Source of the DNA: Utricularia gibba
Taxonomy: Eukaryota > Streptophyta > Magnoliopsida > Lamiales > Lentibulariaceae
Reading direction: 5' to 3'
DNA: 64,000 bases
Assembly: GCA_002189035.1 (NCBI GenBank)
Contig: NEEC01000007.1
Coordinates: forward strand, 434,001 to 498,000
Made by a program: the position numbers and the translations under genes. Shown here one piece after another: positions 50,836 through 61,419 of this stretch; the first letter of the stretch is position 1, and every line of letters starts with the position of its first letter. The notes under the pieces are model-generated. The model had not been told where the DNA came from and made no database searches. It saw nothing but the letters and a program-made list of their open reading frames with translations.

Positions 50836-52145
50836 GCAGGTTCCTTGCTTCTTGATCTTCGGAGATTCGTTGATCGACAATGGCAACAATAACAACGAGG
50901 TGACCACGGCGCGAGCTGACTACTACCCTTACGGGATTGATTATCCAAGGGGGACGCCCGGGAGATTCACCAACGGCAAAACCGCCGTCGATTTCATCGG
51001 TATTTTTATGGGCGAATTCCGGTGGTTTGTGTTTCGAATGGATTTTTTTTTTCTTGAATAAATGTGTGAGATGACAATGCAGCTGACTTACTTGGTTTTA
51101 CTGAGCCCATTCTACCGTACAAAGTCGCCAGGGGGCGTGAGTTACTCAGGGGGGTGAACTTTGCTTCCGGCGGCGGCGGAATCCGGCCGGAAACTGGCCA
51201 GCAGCTGGTTTAGACCGACTAACCTTTTGCGCTTCAATGCCATTGGATCGTACCGAGAGACTAACTGATTTCATGTGTTCAGGGATATAGAATCGATCTC
51301 AATGGGCAAGTGAGGAACTACAACCGGTACGTAGATCAATTGATCGACATTCTCGGGGGCGAAGACTCCGCCGCGGATCACCTGAACCAGTGCATATTCT
51401 TCCTCGGATTCGGGAGCAACGACTACCTCAACAACTACTTCATGCCGCTCTACTACTCCACCAGCAGCCAGTACACCCCGGAGCAATACGCCGACGACCT
51501 CATTCGACGCTACACCCCCCAAATAAAGGTGCACTGCATGCCCTTTTCATCCCGTTAACAAATTCATATCTTTCCGATCGTAATCCCTTTTCACGGCAGT
51601 CGCTCTACGACAACGGAGGGAGGAAGTTCGCGATTATGGGGATCGGAGAAATCGGTTGCAGCCCGAGTGAGCTCTCACAGAGCAGCCCCGACGGAAAAAC
51701 CTGCGTCGAACGAATCAACAGCGCGAACCGAATATTTAACAGTAAACTCCGGTCGGCCGTCGACCGCTACAACGACGAAACCGACGATGCTCAGTTTATC
51801 TACATCGACAGTTACGGCATCTTCAATGACCTTGTCACCAACCCTGCAGCCTACGGTACCTTCACGCTCCATTCTTACAATAAATTTCCGTCCACTAATA
51901 CCACACATTTTGTCTCAGGCTTTCGGGTGACGAACGTGGGATGCTGCGGTGTGGGGAGGAACAACGGGCAAATAACTTGTCTTCCTGAGCAGATCCCATG
52001 TTCTAACAGGCACGAATACGTATTCTGGGACGCTTACCATCCAACAGAAGCTGCCCATAGAATCATTGGCAGAAGATCTTACACTGCAGAGAAAGGCTCC
52101 GACTGTCACCCCTTCGACATTCGAAGGCTGGCGCAGCTCAGATGA
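50759..52145 (+). CDS. secreted GDSL esterase/lipase
   Basis: Five exons: 50759-50999, 51083-51207, 51283-51528, 51600-51855 and 51919-52145, all joining in frame. A signal peptide with an unusual ten-Ala run (from a GCG repeat at about 50807-50834) precedes [16 protein letters not shown], which is block I with the nucleophile Ser. [19 protein letters not shown] is block [16 protein letters not shown] block III with Asn, and [18 protein letters not shown] block V with the Asp-His pair. [17 protein letters not shown] and [14 protein letters not shown] are typical of the At1g29670-like clade. Family members are extracellular acylhydrolases acting on cutin, wax or lipid substrates; the substrate is unknown. 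The ATG at 50759 is used; an earlier GTG at 50744 is not a start. Confidence 0.9.
50807..50834. repeat. GCG trinucleotide repeat in the GDSL signal peptide
   Basis: About nine GCG/GGC units encode an Ala run inside the hydrophobic core of the signal peptide. Length variation here would alter the signal peptide without shifting frame. Confidence 0.85.
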
Positions 52146-52341
52146 GAACAGAACGATGGTAATAATTTAATTCCTTTTTTTTTTATTCTTGGTGTTTAAT
52201 AAGTTGTACCCAGAAGACAGTGAATGCACCCGATCAGCTGCTCTTGTCGTTCCGGACAGAGTGGCTATTTATTGTCTTTTTAGTGCTGGAAATATGGAAA
52301 ATAAATGCGTTGATGTATTGAAAAATGCTCTACAACGATAA

Positions 52342-53305
52342 TCAAGGAGACGCCGATGGGGCGGTGGTATCCGTTGGGATAACGTCGACGGCGAAGCCTT
52401 TCCGGGTAGTCATCCAGTAGTCGGAGTACGGATTGGTTGTCTCCGGGACGGGAATGCCTTCCCTGGACTTCCGTAGCTCCTCGCCTGAGATTTTGTACTT
52501 GTCATCCCTTGCTCTGATCATGTCCTCCCCCACCATCCCCTGCGGCGACACCATGAACGCCGGTGCCCCCATCGGCAGCTGGTCACCTAGCACGGCATCC
52601 CATGAATATTACCATCGGCGATGACATCAACGTTTTGCGATTCGGGTAGATTAAAGAAGTTACCCCGATCAACTTGCCAAGTGCACCAAAACTTGCCGTA
52701 GGTTTGTGCCATGTCTTTCGCTTCTGATCTCTGTATCATCTCTGGAACTCCTGGATTCACCCATAGCCCTTGAGTGACCTGCGACCCGGTTAAAGCTCAA
52801 CATGGAAACTAAGTAAATTTTTCAATGAAATGGGTGATGTTAGAATGAGGCATCTTACCTCGTATCCATGAGAATGCCAAAGCTTCTGCTCCTCCGGGGG
52901 CAGAGTATCGAATACCCTCTGTGAAATTATGTACTCCACACCTTCATCATAGAAATAATTCTCTGAGGGATCAAAACCAATCGAATGGACGCAATCATCC
53001 GCGGGATGGATTCGTAGCGTACCGATAAGCCGGGCATCGGACTCGTCGGAATCGTAGTCTGCGCACTGAAGGAAGTCCTGGGAGAGGCGGGAGGCGTAGT
53101 GATGGACCTGGATCTGCCGGCGCATGTCATGACTGTAAATCGCGAACGTGCTGACGTGTTGTCTCATGTTCTTGATCGGACTTAAAGATTGCACTATTTG
53201 AGCGGCGCCGTCGAGGATCATTTGCCCCACCGTCGTCGATTTCCCGGGCGGGATTGATCCGTCGCCGGGCGGCATTGCGCCGGGAACACCGTCGCTTGAA
53301 GCCAT
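52342..53305 (-). CDS. OBAP: oil body-associated protein (OBAP, DUF1264)
   Basis: The first exon starts MASSDGVPGAMPPGDGSIPP, followed by SLSPIKNMRQHVSTFAIYSH, RQIQVHHYASRLSQDFLQC and YDSDESDARLIG. It then continues VEYIISQRVFDTLPPEEQKL and WHSHGYE, next exon VTQGLWVNPGVPEMIQRSEA, FWCTWQVDRG, and the last exon (52586-52342) GDQLPMGAPAFMVSPQGMV. The motifs match DUF1264/OBAP proteins, which coat seed oil bodies and stabilise triacylglycerol stores. Between DARLIG and VEYI an 81-base GT-AG segment (about 53020-52940) is in frame without stops; the family lacks these 27 residues, so it is read as a short intron that is also translatable. Confidence 0.88.
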
Positions 53306-53928
53306 CGGAGATTCGGAATACTCGGTTCTGGCGATGACACCTTTTTGGTATTGAAAATGTAAATAGGTAAACGTTCAGTGACGTGGGATCCTCTAATTTC
53401 GCCGCGTGTCATTGGCGTGGCACGGCTTGCTTACTCTTCTCGTGTGTAGAAACTGTTTCAAATTTTATTTTCGAATTATTTTAAAAATAATATAAATCGA
53501 AAAATATTTATTATTTTTAGAAAGTTTACAAACCTATTTTTTATTGTACTAAAATTACTAGAAAAATATTTTTCGATAAATAAAATTAAGTGAAACCTGA
53601 ATGTTTGGTTCCATTGGAAAGTTTTTCAAATTTTAGATATTAATTAAAATCCAATAATAGGATAAAAAATTTTCATATTGAAATTTATTTGTTTATGTCT
53701 ATTTAATTAAAATATTTATGTTGGGATGATTTTTCTAGTTTAGGGTGTCCGACAGAAATTGATCAAGACACCGGGTACTCTACTTCTCTTCTTGCCCTAA
53801 ACCCATGGGCGATTTCTTTTTGAATTTGAGCTGGGGAGTTGCAAATTTGTGCTTATCTGTCTGACTATTACCTTTTGCTGCAGGGTTATTGAGGGTTGTG
53901 ATTGGTTAATTGGAGAGCCGAAGTGGAA
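53306..53928. promoter_or_regulatory. divergent promoter between OBAP and PEX4
   Basis: OBAP (-) and PEX4 (+) diverge across about 620 bases. An ACGTGG core is at about 53381-53386 and GCCGCGTGTC near 53401, close to OBAP and compatible with seed/ABA control. The middle is AT-rich without motifs. Telo-box-like CCCTAAACCC at 53793-53802 lies near PEX4. Confidence 0.5.
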
Positions 53929-55033
53929 ATGCAGGTTAGGTTTTTTGTATCGTGATTTTTGTTTCCGGTCGTGTTCCGTTGTGCTCTTTTTTTTGGTGTT
54001 AGTGTCTAAATAGTTGTGTGATTCGGGGGTTGAGTTTGTTTATGGGTTTTGGATTGGTAAGATGGCGAAATCGAATTTTGGAGAAGAATCATCATGGATT
54101 GTGTTATGCATATTCGTTTTAATTGCTTTATGGGTGGGATCGCCCGATGAACAGATGAGGAGATTTAACGGTGAATTTATAAATTTTGTTATTTGATTGA
54201 GGGTATATGGAGAAAATCAATGTTACCAATGAATTGTGGCGTGAATGACACAAATGCTGTAAAATATCACAACAGTCAGTTCAGAATGCCACTCTTCTTT
54301 GATGATGTTATTAGGCATCAAGGGCAAGGCTTTTTAAGGAATACAAAGAAGTTCAAAGAGAGAAATCTGCTGATCCTGACATACAACTTGTCTGTGATGA
54401 TTCTAACATATTTAAATGGACAGCTCTCATAAAGGTTTGCTATACTATTTCCTTTTCCTCTTAGGCCTTTCATTAACTTCCTGCGGTATTTTGTTTGTAG
54501 GGTCCATCTGAAACTCCATATGAGGGAGGCGTTTTCCAGCTTGCTTTTGCTGTCCCTGAACACTACCCCCTGCAGCCTCCTCAAGTTAGGTTCTTAACGA
54601 AGATATTCCACCCGAATGTGCATTTCAAGGTAACTAATGCTCGAAAAGGCAATCTCCAACAGCATGCTTGGTGGTATGTATAGACGCTGAGGATGTATAT
54701 GGTTTTATATGTCATGCAGACAGGTGAAATATGCCTTGATATATTGAAGAACGCTTGGAGCCCTGCTTGGACTCTGCAGTCAGTCTGTAGAGCTATAATT
54801 GCACTAATGGCTCATCCTGAACCAGATAGTCCTCTCAACTGTGACTCAGGTAACGGCAACAAGTGCTCCTTCTCATCTCAAAATGTGTACTGGAAGCGGA
54901 ACTGAATCTAGTCCCTGTGCTTACGCAATTCCTGCATTAACCAGGGAACCTCCTCCGCTCCGGTGACATCCGAGGATACCAATCCATGGCCAGGATGTAC
55001 ACCAGGCTTGCCGCCATGCCCAAGAAAGGTTGA
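53929..55033 (+). CDS. PEX4: peroxisomal ubiquitin-conjugating enzyme E2 PEX4/UBC21
   Basis: Five exons: 53929-53934 (only Met-Gln), 54315-54434, 54501-54629, 54720-54849 and 54945-55033. The protein reads [78 protein letters not shown] and ends [13 protein letters not shown], nearly identical to Arabidopsis PEX4. ICLDIL holds the catalytic Cys and HPNVHF the usual HPN motif. PEX4 works with membrane anchor PEX22 to ubiquitinate the import receptor PEX5 so it can be recycled. All splice phases agree. Confidence 0.96.
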
Positions 55034-55434
55034 AAAGAATAAGTTGGAATTACTGGTATCATGTAGATTTCAACTTGGATGTGTTGCTATACTACTCTTG
55101 ACCTCCCAAAGCCAAATCCTTTGGTGGATTTTATGGATTTACCTTTCTTGAAGAATTGCTCTGATTTTTACTTAAAAAAAATAAAAATTTAAACACGTTT
55201 TGTAGTTTAAAACAAAAGGATGTGGAGATTCAAAATATCGTACCATGGAATATTTGATTTTTTAATGATTGTTTGATTATATTGATAAGTAGGTTTATGG
55301 TTTTGTGAAATGTCCAGGAACCACTACGCCTCCTATGAATAAAGAAATGTGACTGCTTTTCAGGACGCCACCTATTCTAACTTGATATCATGTTCATGTG
55401 CGCGTACTAAAAAATCACTGCATCACCATTTTTT
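55034..55434. other. PEX4 3' flank
   Basis: AT-rich, no ORF of note. Serves as 3' flank of PEX4 and left border of the decayed fragment that follows. Confidence 0.5.
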
Positions 55435-56467
55435 TTGAACTTGCAAGGGTGTGTGTGTGCATGTAAAAATACTGCCGCTGGGGTTCTTGGAAGATACGGT
55501 CATAGACCAGTGCAGCCAGATACTTTATTCCCTGTTTTTCCTGTGAACAAAGGAATTACCTGCGGGATGGTTCATTGGCTAGTGGATGAAGTTAGGCCGA
55601 TACATCTTTTCGCAGATTGAATGCAGAAAAGTCTTAAATTTGTTGAATTTCTCCGACACTTGAGGTTCCAGAACATGCCATGGTTTTATATATTTGAAAC
55701 GTCGTGATTCAATTTTAAGCATCTGAAATTCAGGGTAGCAGCATGCTGAAGCTGGATGATCGAGTCGAGGCAAGAACAGGACTTGGTTTAAATCTCTATC
55801 TGTTGTCCTAAATCTGCCAGATGTGCTGTCCAGCTTCCTGAAACAGGCGCGAGGTGTGTGTGGATGGGTGACAACTCTTCCAGCGACATTTAACACACTC
55901 TTTGCCTGTCGATCCATCGTCTCTGCTGCCAATGGACATTGCTTAGCAAGGGCTCTTTCACGCTACCTCGCAGCTCTTGTGGACGGTGGCTCTGTTCCAC
56001 CACCACATTCTTCTCCCACCAACCCCCACTGGGAAGCCGAACAAGAAGCTGCACATCCCCTTAAGCAGCAACGCAGGCTACACCACTGCCCCTGTCGATG
56101 ATGCCATGCCAGCATAATAAAACGCAGCAGTTCAGGAGCAAGGGGTAAGCTTTCTCAAAACACCAAGATTTATAATGCATTCTGTGGTTCAGGGGAATAC
56201 GAGCATCTGGTGCATCCGAGTGGGAAATTTGGCCTCCGCTTCAAGAGGAATCTCTCATGAGATGGGAATATAATAGGCTTCGGACATGCGGGCATGGGCG
56301 GCTCCACTGGGTTTGCCATCTCTGTTACTCTCAACAAAATGAACATGGAAGGCAATACTGCCAAGGTGATGCAGCTGGTTTGCTCGGAGCTCAACATCCC
56401 ATTTCCAAGTGACTGTTACACATTGATCGGCACGCCTGATGTTGCTACTCCAAACCAGCACCTTTGA
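55435..56467 (+). pseudogene. decayed fragment of an ABC1-kinase/beta-lactamase gene (At5g24810-like)
   Basis: Translated pieces match the C-terminal serine beta-lactamase-like domain of a plant ABC1K protein: LQGCVCACKN, AAGVLGRYGHRPVQPDTLFP, NKGITCGMVHWLVDE (55435-55615), TLPATFNTLFACRSIVSAAN and GHCLARALSRYLAALVDGGS (55877-56000), then EHLVHPSGKFGLRF and GFGHAGMGGSTGFAISVTLN, LVCSELNIP (56200-56420). The kinase half is absent. The catalytic SxxK motif, expected as SVTK, is PVNK here. An in-frame TGA at about 56259 interrupts the last block, the reading frame changes near 56020, and several blocks between the fragments are missing. Gaps that look like old introns argue for segmental duplication rather than retroposition. 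Confidence 0.78.
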
Positions 56468-56660
56468 TCAACTGAGCTGCTGAAGACTTTGCACAGGGTG
56501 CAAGAAACATACATAGATCAACAACTACTACTGCAACATATTTATGTAAGCAGAATTCCATGTACATACAGATCTATCAGCGATTTAGATTATTTATTAC
56601 TGACAATAACATTAACAGGTTGGAATGGGGCAGTGCAATACAACTGGTTTTAATGATAAA

Positions 56661-57913
56661 TCAAGAGATGATGCCATTACTTAAGAAATTACTGACAATC
56701 TTGTTGAACTGGGAAGCGTTCTCCAGATGCGGAGTATGCCCAGTATTCTTGATCACTTCTAGTCTCGCCTTTTCCCCAGCCAACCTGCGATTCGAACATC
56801 ATCAGAATCTTCTCTTGGTTTTGAAGACGAGAAAGATTCATCCTAGCGAAATGTAGGACAAGAAAGAGGCGAGCATTCAAATGGGTCTTACTTGAGCAGT
56901 TCTGTGGTTTTCTCTAATAAAAAGATCTGATCTTGATCACCCCAGATGATGAGCACATCCTGTTTTCTCAGGAAGGAAAGAGATGAGCGATGCAAAAGAT
57001 CTGATCTTGATCTCCAAATGCAGTCATGAGAGTTGAGAGAGGTGGGAGACCTGGGAGAGAGGAGGTATGATGACATTTTCGTCATTTCCAAGGCTGAGGC
57101 CTTCCAGGAGTTCAGATTTCTCCTTCCTGTTCTCCATGTAGAGTTTCTGGATCCATTTCTCATGATTTTCACTCTTCGTTTGCTTGCAAAGGAAGCGGAA
57201 ATGCGCACGCAAAAAAAAAAAAAAAAGGGTACCTCGATGAAGTCATTGAGCAGGAATTCCGGCATATATGGAAAGCGGTGGACGGTTAGCCGGAGAACGG
57301 TACGCAACTGCGCGGCGGTCGCCGGCAGCAACAGTTCCTCCATATTCTTCGCTTTTCCCTCCTCATCAACCCCAGATTGTCGCTCAGCCGAAGATTAACC
57401 GCTGAGCTAGCGATAACTACTTTCTCCACCCTTTCTGGCCACATTTCGGCGATCCGGTACGACACGAATCCGCCGTAGCTAGTCCCGATCAGCGAGTATC
57501 TAGACATGAAATTGGTCGCGTAAGCAGCATTATGGCAGAGTTATTTGATTTAGTGAATACCTAGAAACCCCCAGCTTCTCGAGAAGTTTCGCGACGCAGT
57601 TCCCCTGAAAAACCTCTGACCTCTCCGACGAATTGGAGAAGGATTCGCCGAAGAAGACCAGGTCTGGGACGTAGACGTTGAATCTCGGTGCGAAAAAGGT
57701 GACCTGCGGCCGCCACTGCCAGATCCCCGCCGGCCCGAAGCCGTGAACGAGAACGAGTGACGGTTTGGAGGGCTCCGGGATCAGGGGACCCCAAAAGTGA
57801 ATAGTTGTCTCCCCGTCGATTTGGAGGTTCTGAGAAGTCAGTCCCGCCGCCACAACGGAGCGCCGGAGGAAACTACCATAGAGCGAAGCGAAGCTGAGGC
57901 AGGAGCCCGTCAT
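56661..57913 (-). CDS. alpha/beta-hydrolase fold protein, one apparent frameshift
   Basis: Exon 1 (57913-57561) begins MTGSCLSFASLYGSFLRRSV and holds PSLVLVHGFGPAGIWQWRPQ, with the oxyanion HGFG. Exon 2 (57499-57233) has SRYSLIGTSYGGFVSYRIAE, the nucleophile elbow G-T-S-Y-G. Later exons give KLYMENRKEKSELLEGLSLG, DVLIIWGDQDQIFLLEKTTE with the acid Asp, and NTGHTPHLENASQFNKIVSN with the catalytic His; stop at 56661. The triad Ser-Asp-His is therefore complete. Within exon 2 frame is lost at 57370-57373, between SDN and NMEELLLPATAAQLRTV; one extra G restores it. Substrate unknown; plant relatives are uncharacterised monoacylglycerol-lipase or epoxide-hydrolase-like proteins. Confidence 0.82.
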
Positions 57914-58630
57914 CGTTCACCTCACCTCACTGCCTCTGCGCGCGTGTTTCAGTTGGAAATACACTGCAACTGTAATCTCCATTATACACGTTGGTGGGCC
58001 CCCACCGGTTGGAATATTTGCGACTTGTCGTTTTCAACCCCGAAACAATTTCTATTTCATACAACCCCCCCCCCCCCCCCCCCCAAGTCCCCTACCTTTT
58101 CTTCTTAATTTTATTTAATAAACATTATTTTTAATTTTTTTAAAATAAATCCCCTCCTATTATCCAGTGATCGGAATGGAATAACGTAAAATTATGAAAG
58201 TTCGATATACAGAAAGTATAGGAGAAATTTAAGTAAAGATGTAAAAATATTAGGTAAATCTTACATCACCTACAAATAGAATAAAGATACAATTTATGTA
58301 AAAAAATAATCTCTAATTTTGTATTCTCGAAAAGTAAGAATATAAAATCGTAAGAATTAAACATATAAAATCAATAATATCATACAAAAAAAAGAATGAC
58401 TCATTATATTTAAATTTTGTATTTTTAAAAAAAGTAATTTTGATATAAAAAAATATTTTTAATTTTCGTGTCTGCATAGGTGTGCGCATGGTGTCCTAAG
58501 CCTATCATCCTTTTGTTCGAATCCGGGTACGTGTAAGGTGAAAGACAATGAAAATGAAGGCCTGGTCTTCCTCCAGAACAAGTCTGGTAGTCTGTGAGGA
58601 TGAAGAAAGAGCGAGTACAAGCAGCATTCA
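57914..58630. other. intergenic with a 20-base poly(C) tract
   Basis: Leader and promoter of the hydrolase, then the 3' flank of GPA1. A pure C run at 58065-58084 stands out. The rest is AT-rich; ORFs of 60-70 codons near 58430-58650 are shadows of the GPA1 3' end. Confidence 0.55.
58065..58084. repeat. poly(C) homopolymer, 20 bases
   Basis: Twenty uninterrupted C residues lie about 150 bases upstream of the alpha/beta-hydrolase ATG (that gene reads leftward). Runs of this length are unusual in AT-rich plant DNA and are hard to size by sequencing, so the true length may differ. Confidence 0.9.
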
Positions 58631-61419
58631 TCACAACAGCCCTGCTTCAAACAAGTTCCTCCTCCTCAAGGTCTCGTGGACCAACTTGAAAGTCTTCTTC
58701 ACAAGCTTCTGATCCAACGCATTCGTTCTGTAGATCTTGAACACACGGTCCACGGAGTCCGGGCTCGTGCTTCGGAAGTACACTTCTTCGAATTTTTTCT
58801 TCACAAACCTAACAGCAAGCAAGTATAGATAGATATCTCAGAAGTTGGCCACTGGTTGTTGATGTCTAGAGCGGGGGAAAGTGCTTACTCGTATGCATGC
58901 TCAATTTCTTGTTTCCCTGCGGAGGCGGGCTGGTAATCTTTGAACCATTCGCAGACGCTTAAAGGCACCTGCATGTAGAAACCAGATGGTTGAGATGATG
59001 GAACATCTGGGATTGGAGGGAATCTGATGTGAACTTACTTTTGGAACCTTCCTCTCGAATAAGTCGAATTTGTTGAGAAACAACATGAAGGAAGTTTTCT
59101 GCGCAAGGAGCAGAGAGTGTTCAGTAGATGCATAACAGGGTTTTCTATGAGAATTATTTGGTGATATGGAACTGAACCTCAAAACATGGTTGCTTTAAGA
59201 TCCACTCAAAGAGCTCCTTCGTTTCCATCATACGGTTCTTGTCATCCTCGAGGAGAGTCTGATCATACCTGGGAGAATGCACCAAACAATAGTGAACTAA
59301 CTAATGGTGAGCAGATGACAACTTTTGCATGGTTCACCCAAAAGGGAATCAGGAGGGAGTTAGGGACTGTTACTCGCTTATGGCTGCACAGAATATGACT
59401 GCTGTAACGCCTTCAAAGAGATGAATCCATTTTCTTTTTTCATTTTTCTGGCCTCCAACGTCGAACAACCGGTATACTTCTCCACTTCTTTTATTTTCTC
59501 TGACTGGGCTGCACACCATGATACGTTAGTTATAACATTCAAATGCAGGAATAAACCAACGTGTGCTTGGAAGATAATGTGCTAAGCTGAAAAGAGAATT
59601 GCTGTACACCTGAACTGGATTTCAACAACACCGGTGGTCCGGACCCTGGCATAAAGAACATCTTCCTGCATATGTGATAAGAAGATTATCGTATTATTCG
59701 ACTATTGTATGTAGAATAAGTAACACTGTGCTAAATAGACAGCATTCTGAAGACTCTTTTTTCTTTATTCATGGAGTCCGTTAGGCTTTCAAGCTAAACA
59801 TATATCCCACAAAGTGAATAGACAGCATGCTGAAACCTGGGGCTTCTAGTTCTGTGGTACCTTTGTTGGAGTGTAAACAGGATTTGATAATCTTTGCAAG
59901 TTCTCTATGTAGTAATGTGCACAAGCTGGAACTTGAAGTTTGTTGCCACATGCGAGTGTTTCCTGAATGGCATCATCATGCCAAAGTGTCTCAATCTCAT
60001 CAGCAATTTCTGGAGTCAAAAATGGTAAATCCAATCTGCTACCGATCTCTGAGAGCCTCTCTCCAATTTCCTGTTAGCAAAAGCATTGAAGTCCATCTGA
60101 GTTACAAGAAGCAAGAATCTGTACATTTTTTCAACAATCCCTCTCTTGTTTATGTCATCTTTTTGTGCTTCAATGATACCAGAATTCTAATGTTTCTCAC
60201 AGGGTACATTCACTCTATTTACACCATGTACTTTTTCCATGCATACGTGACAGAGATTTTCCTAGAGTAATTTGTTTGTCTCTCCCAGAGACTTCTAGGA
60301 AGGTCATTTTGGCACCTCTCCCACCAAAACTCTAGAACTCAGAGCTAGGACAAATATCTTTGATAAAGAGTTTGTTCTGTAACAACTTTTGCTTTCTTCC
60401 TCACCATAGCTGGAGTTTGCAGAGGTGGCATAGCTGTTCACATCTACTAAAAACATGATGGAAGGTTTCCAAGTACCTTATTTTCATCAGACACAAGGAA
60501 CTTCGAGCCATCACTGAGACTTTGAGACAATTCCTTCGATCCATCGAAAAGTATCTGAAAACAAGGATCTAACTTGCATTAAGTTGAGAACCTCACAACT
60601 GCAACATGCATAGTTGCTCCTGCAAAAGGGAAACAACAAACACACCCCTTCATGTACATCATACTTTTATTGTCTGATATATGTTGGCATGAATGACTGG
60701 GATGTAGCTTTCCAGTTCAGCATCATCAAAACCATTCTGAAAAAGTAGTTTTATCTGCAAATAAACAAAGCCATTGTCTACTTAAAACATTGAAAAAAAT
60801 CATTACTCATGCCAGAGGAATAAAAAATTCTGGCACAACATACCTGCTTGAAGATGGTGGATTTTCCGGAATCACTGGAACCTAGAAACAGATGATGCGT
60901 GAAATATCAAGTAAAAGGGGATATCTGATATATAAAGGAAATGCTGCACCCAAGATGTCATATTTCGCAAGGAAATTCTATGAAAAAAGAAGCCTCCATG
61001 GAACAAGTAATAAGTCACATCACACCGAATAACAAAAGAAAAATAAGTACACCGGCCTTCCATCTGAAAACCAACCCCACCACCTTCTTGTTAGGACTGG
61101 AGTCAAAAACACAAGCAACGCAACTCCAGCCAAATCCCATAATCATTTACACAACCCCAAGATAGTAACTTGTTCACCAACAGTGGCACACCCATCAGCT
61201 GAAGGCGGAGACAAATACCTAGTAAAAGAAGTTTTTGAACGTGCTCCTCTTCTTTCGACTCCCTTTCAATCCGCTTCTCAATTTCTGCAGTCTAAAAACA
61301 CAAGCAGCCTTAATCCCACTCCATTAAAAAAGAATCATCGCTAAAAAACATAACTTTACCTGCTCAATCTCATCAGAATCCGCTCTCCAGTGCTGCTGCC
61401 TACAGCAGAGTGACCCCAT
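58631..61419 (-). CDS. GPA1: heterotrimeric G protein alpha subunit (GPA1)
   Basis: Starts [11 protein letters not shown] at 61419: Gly2 and Cys5/6 suit myristoylation and palmitoylation at the plasma membrane. About thirteen exons follow. Seen in order: [20 protein letters not shown], the P-loop [49 protein letters not shown] (switch I Arg and Thr), [20 protein letters not shown] (switch II Gln), [35 protein letters not shown] (NKxD) and [18 protein letters not shown]. The C-terminus is [14 protein letters not shown]1 couples membrane receptors and RGS1 to growth, stomatal and immune signalling with AGB1/AGG. The P-loop normally reads GAGESGKS, so two substitutions to Ser are present; guanine-loop TTALD is TNALD. 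Confidence 0.95.

Noticed and set aside
13095-57913. Programmed frameshifting or RNA editing as explanation of the seven frame breaks
   Set aside because: No shared slippery heptamer or downstream structure is evident, the genes are unrelated nuclear genes that need no recoding elsewhere, and all sites share only a G/C run. Sequence error is simpler.
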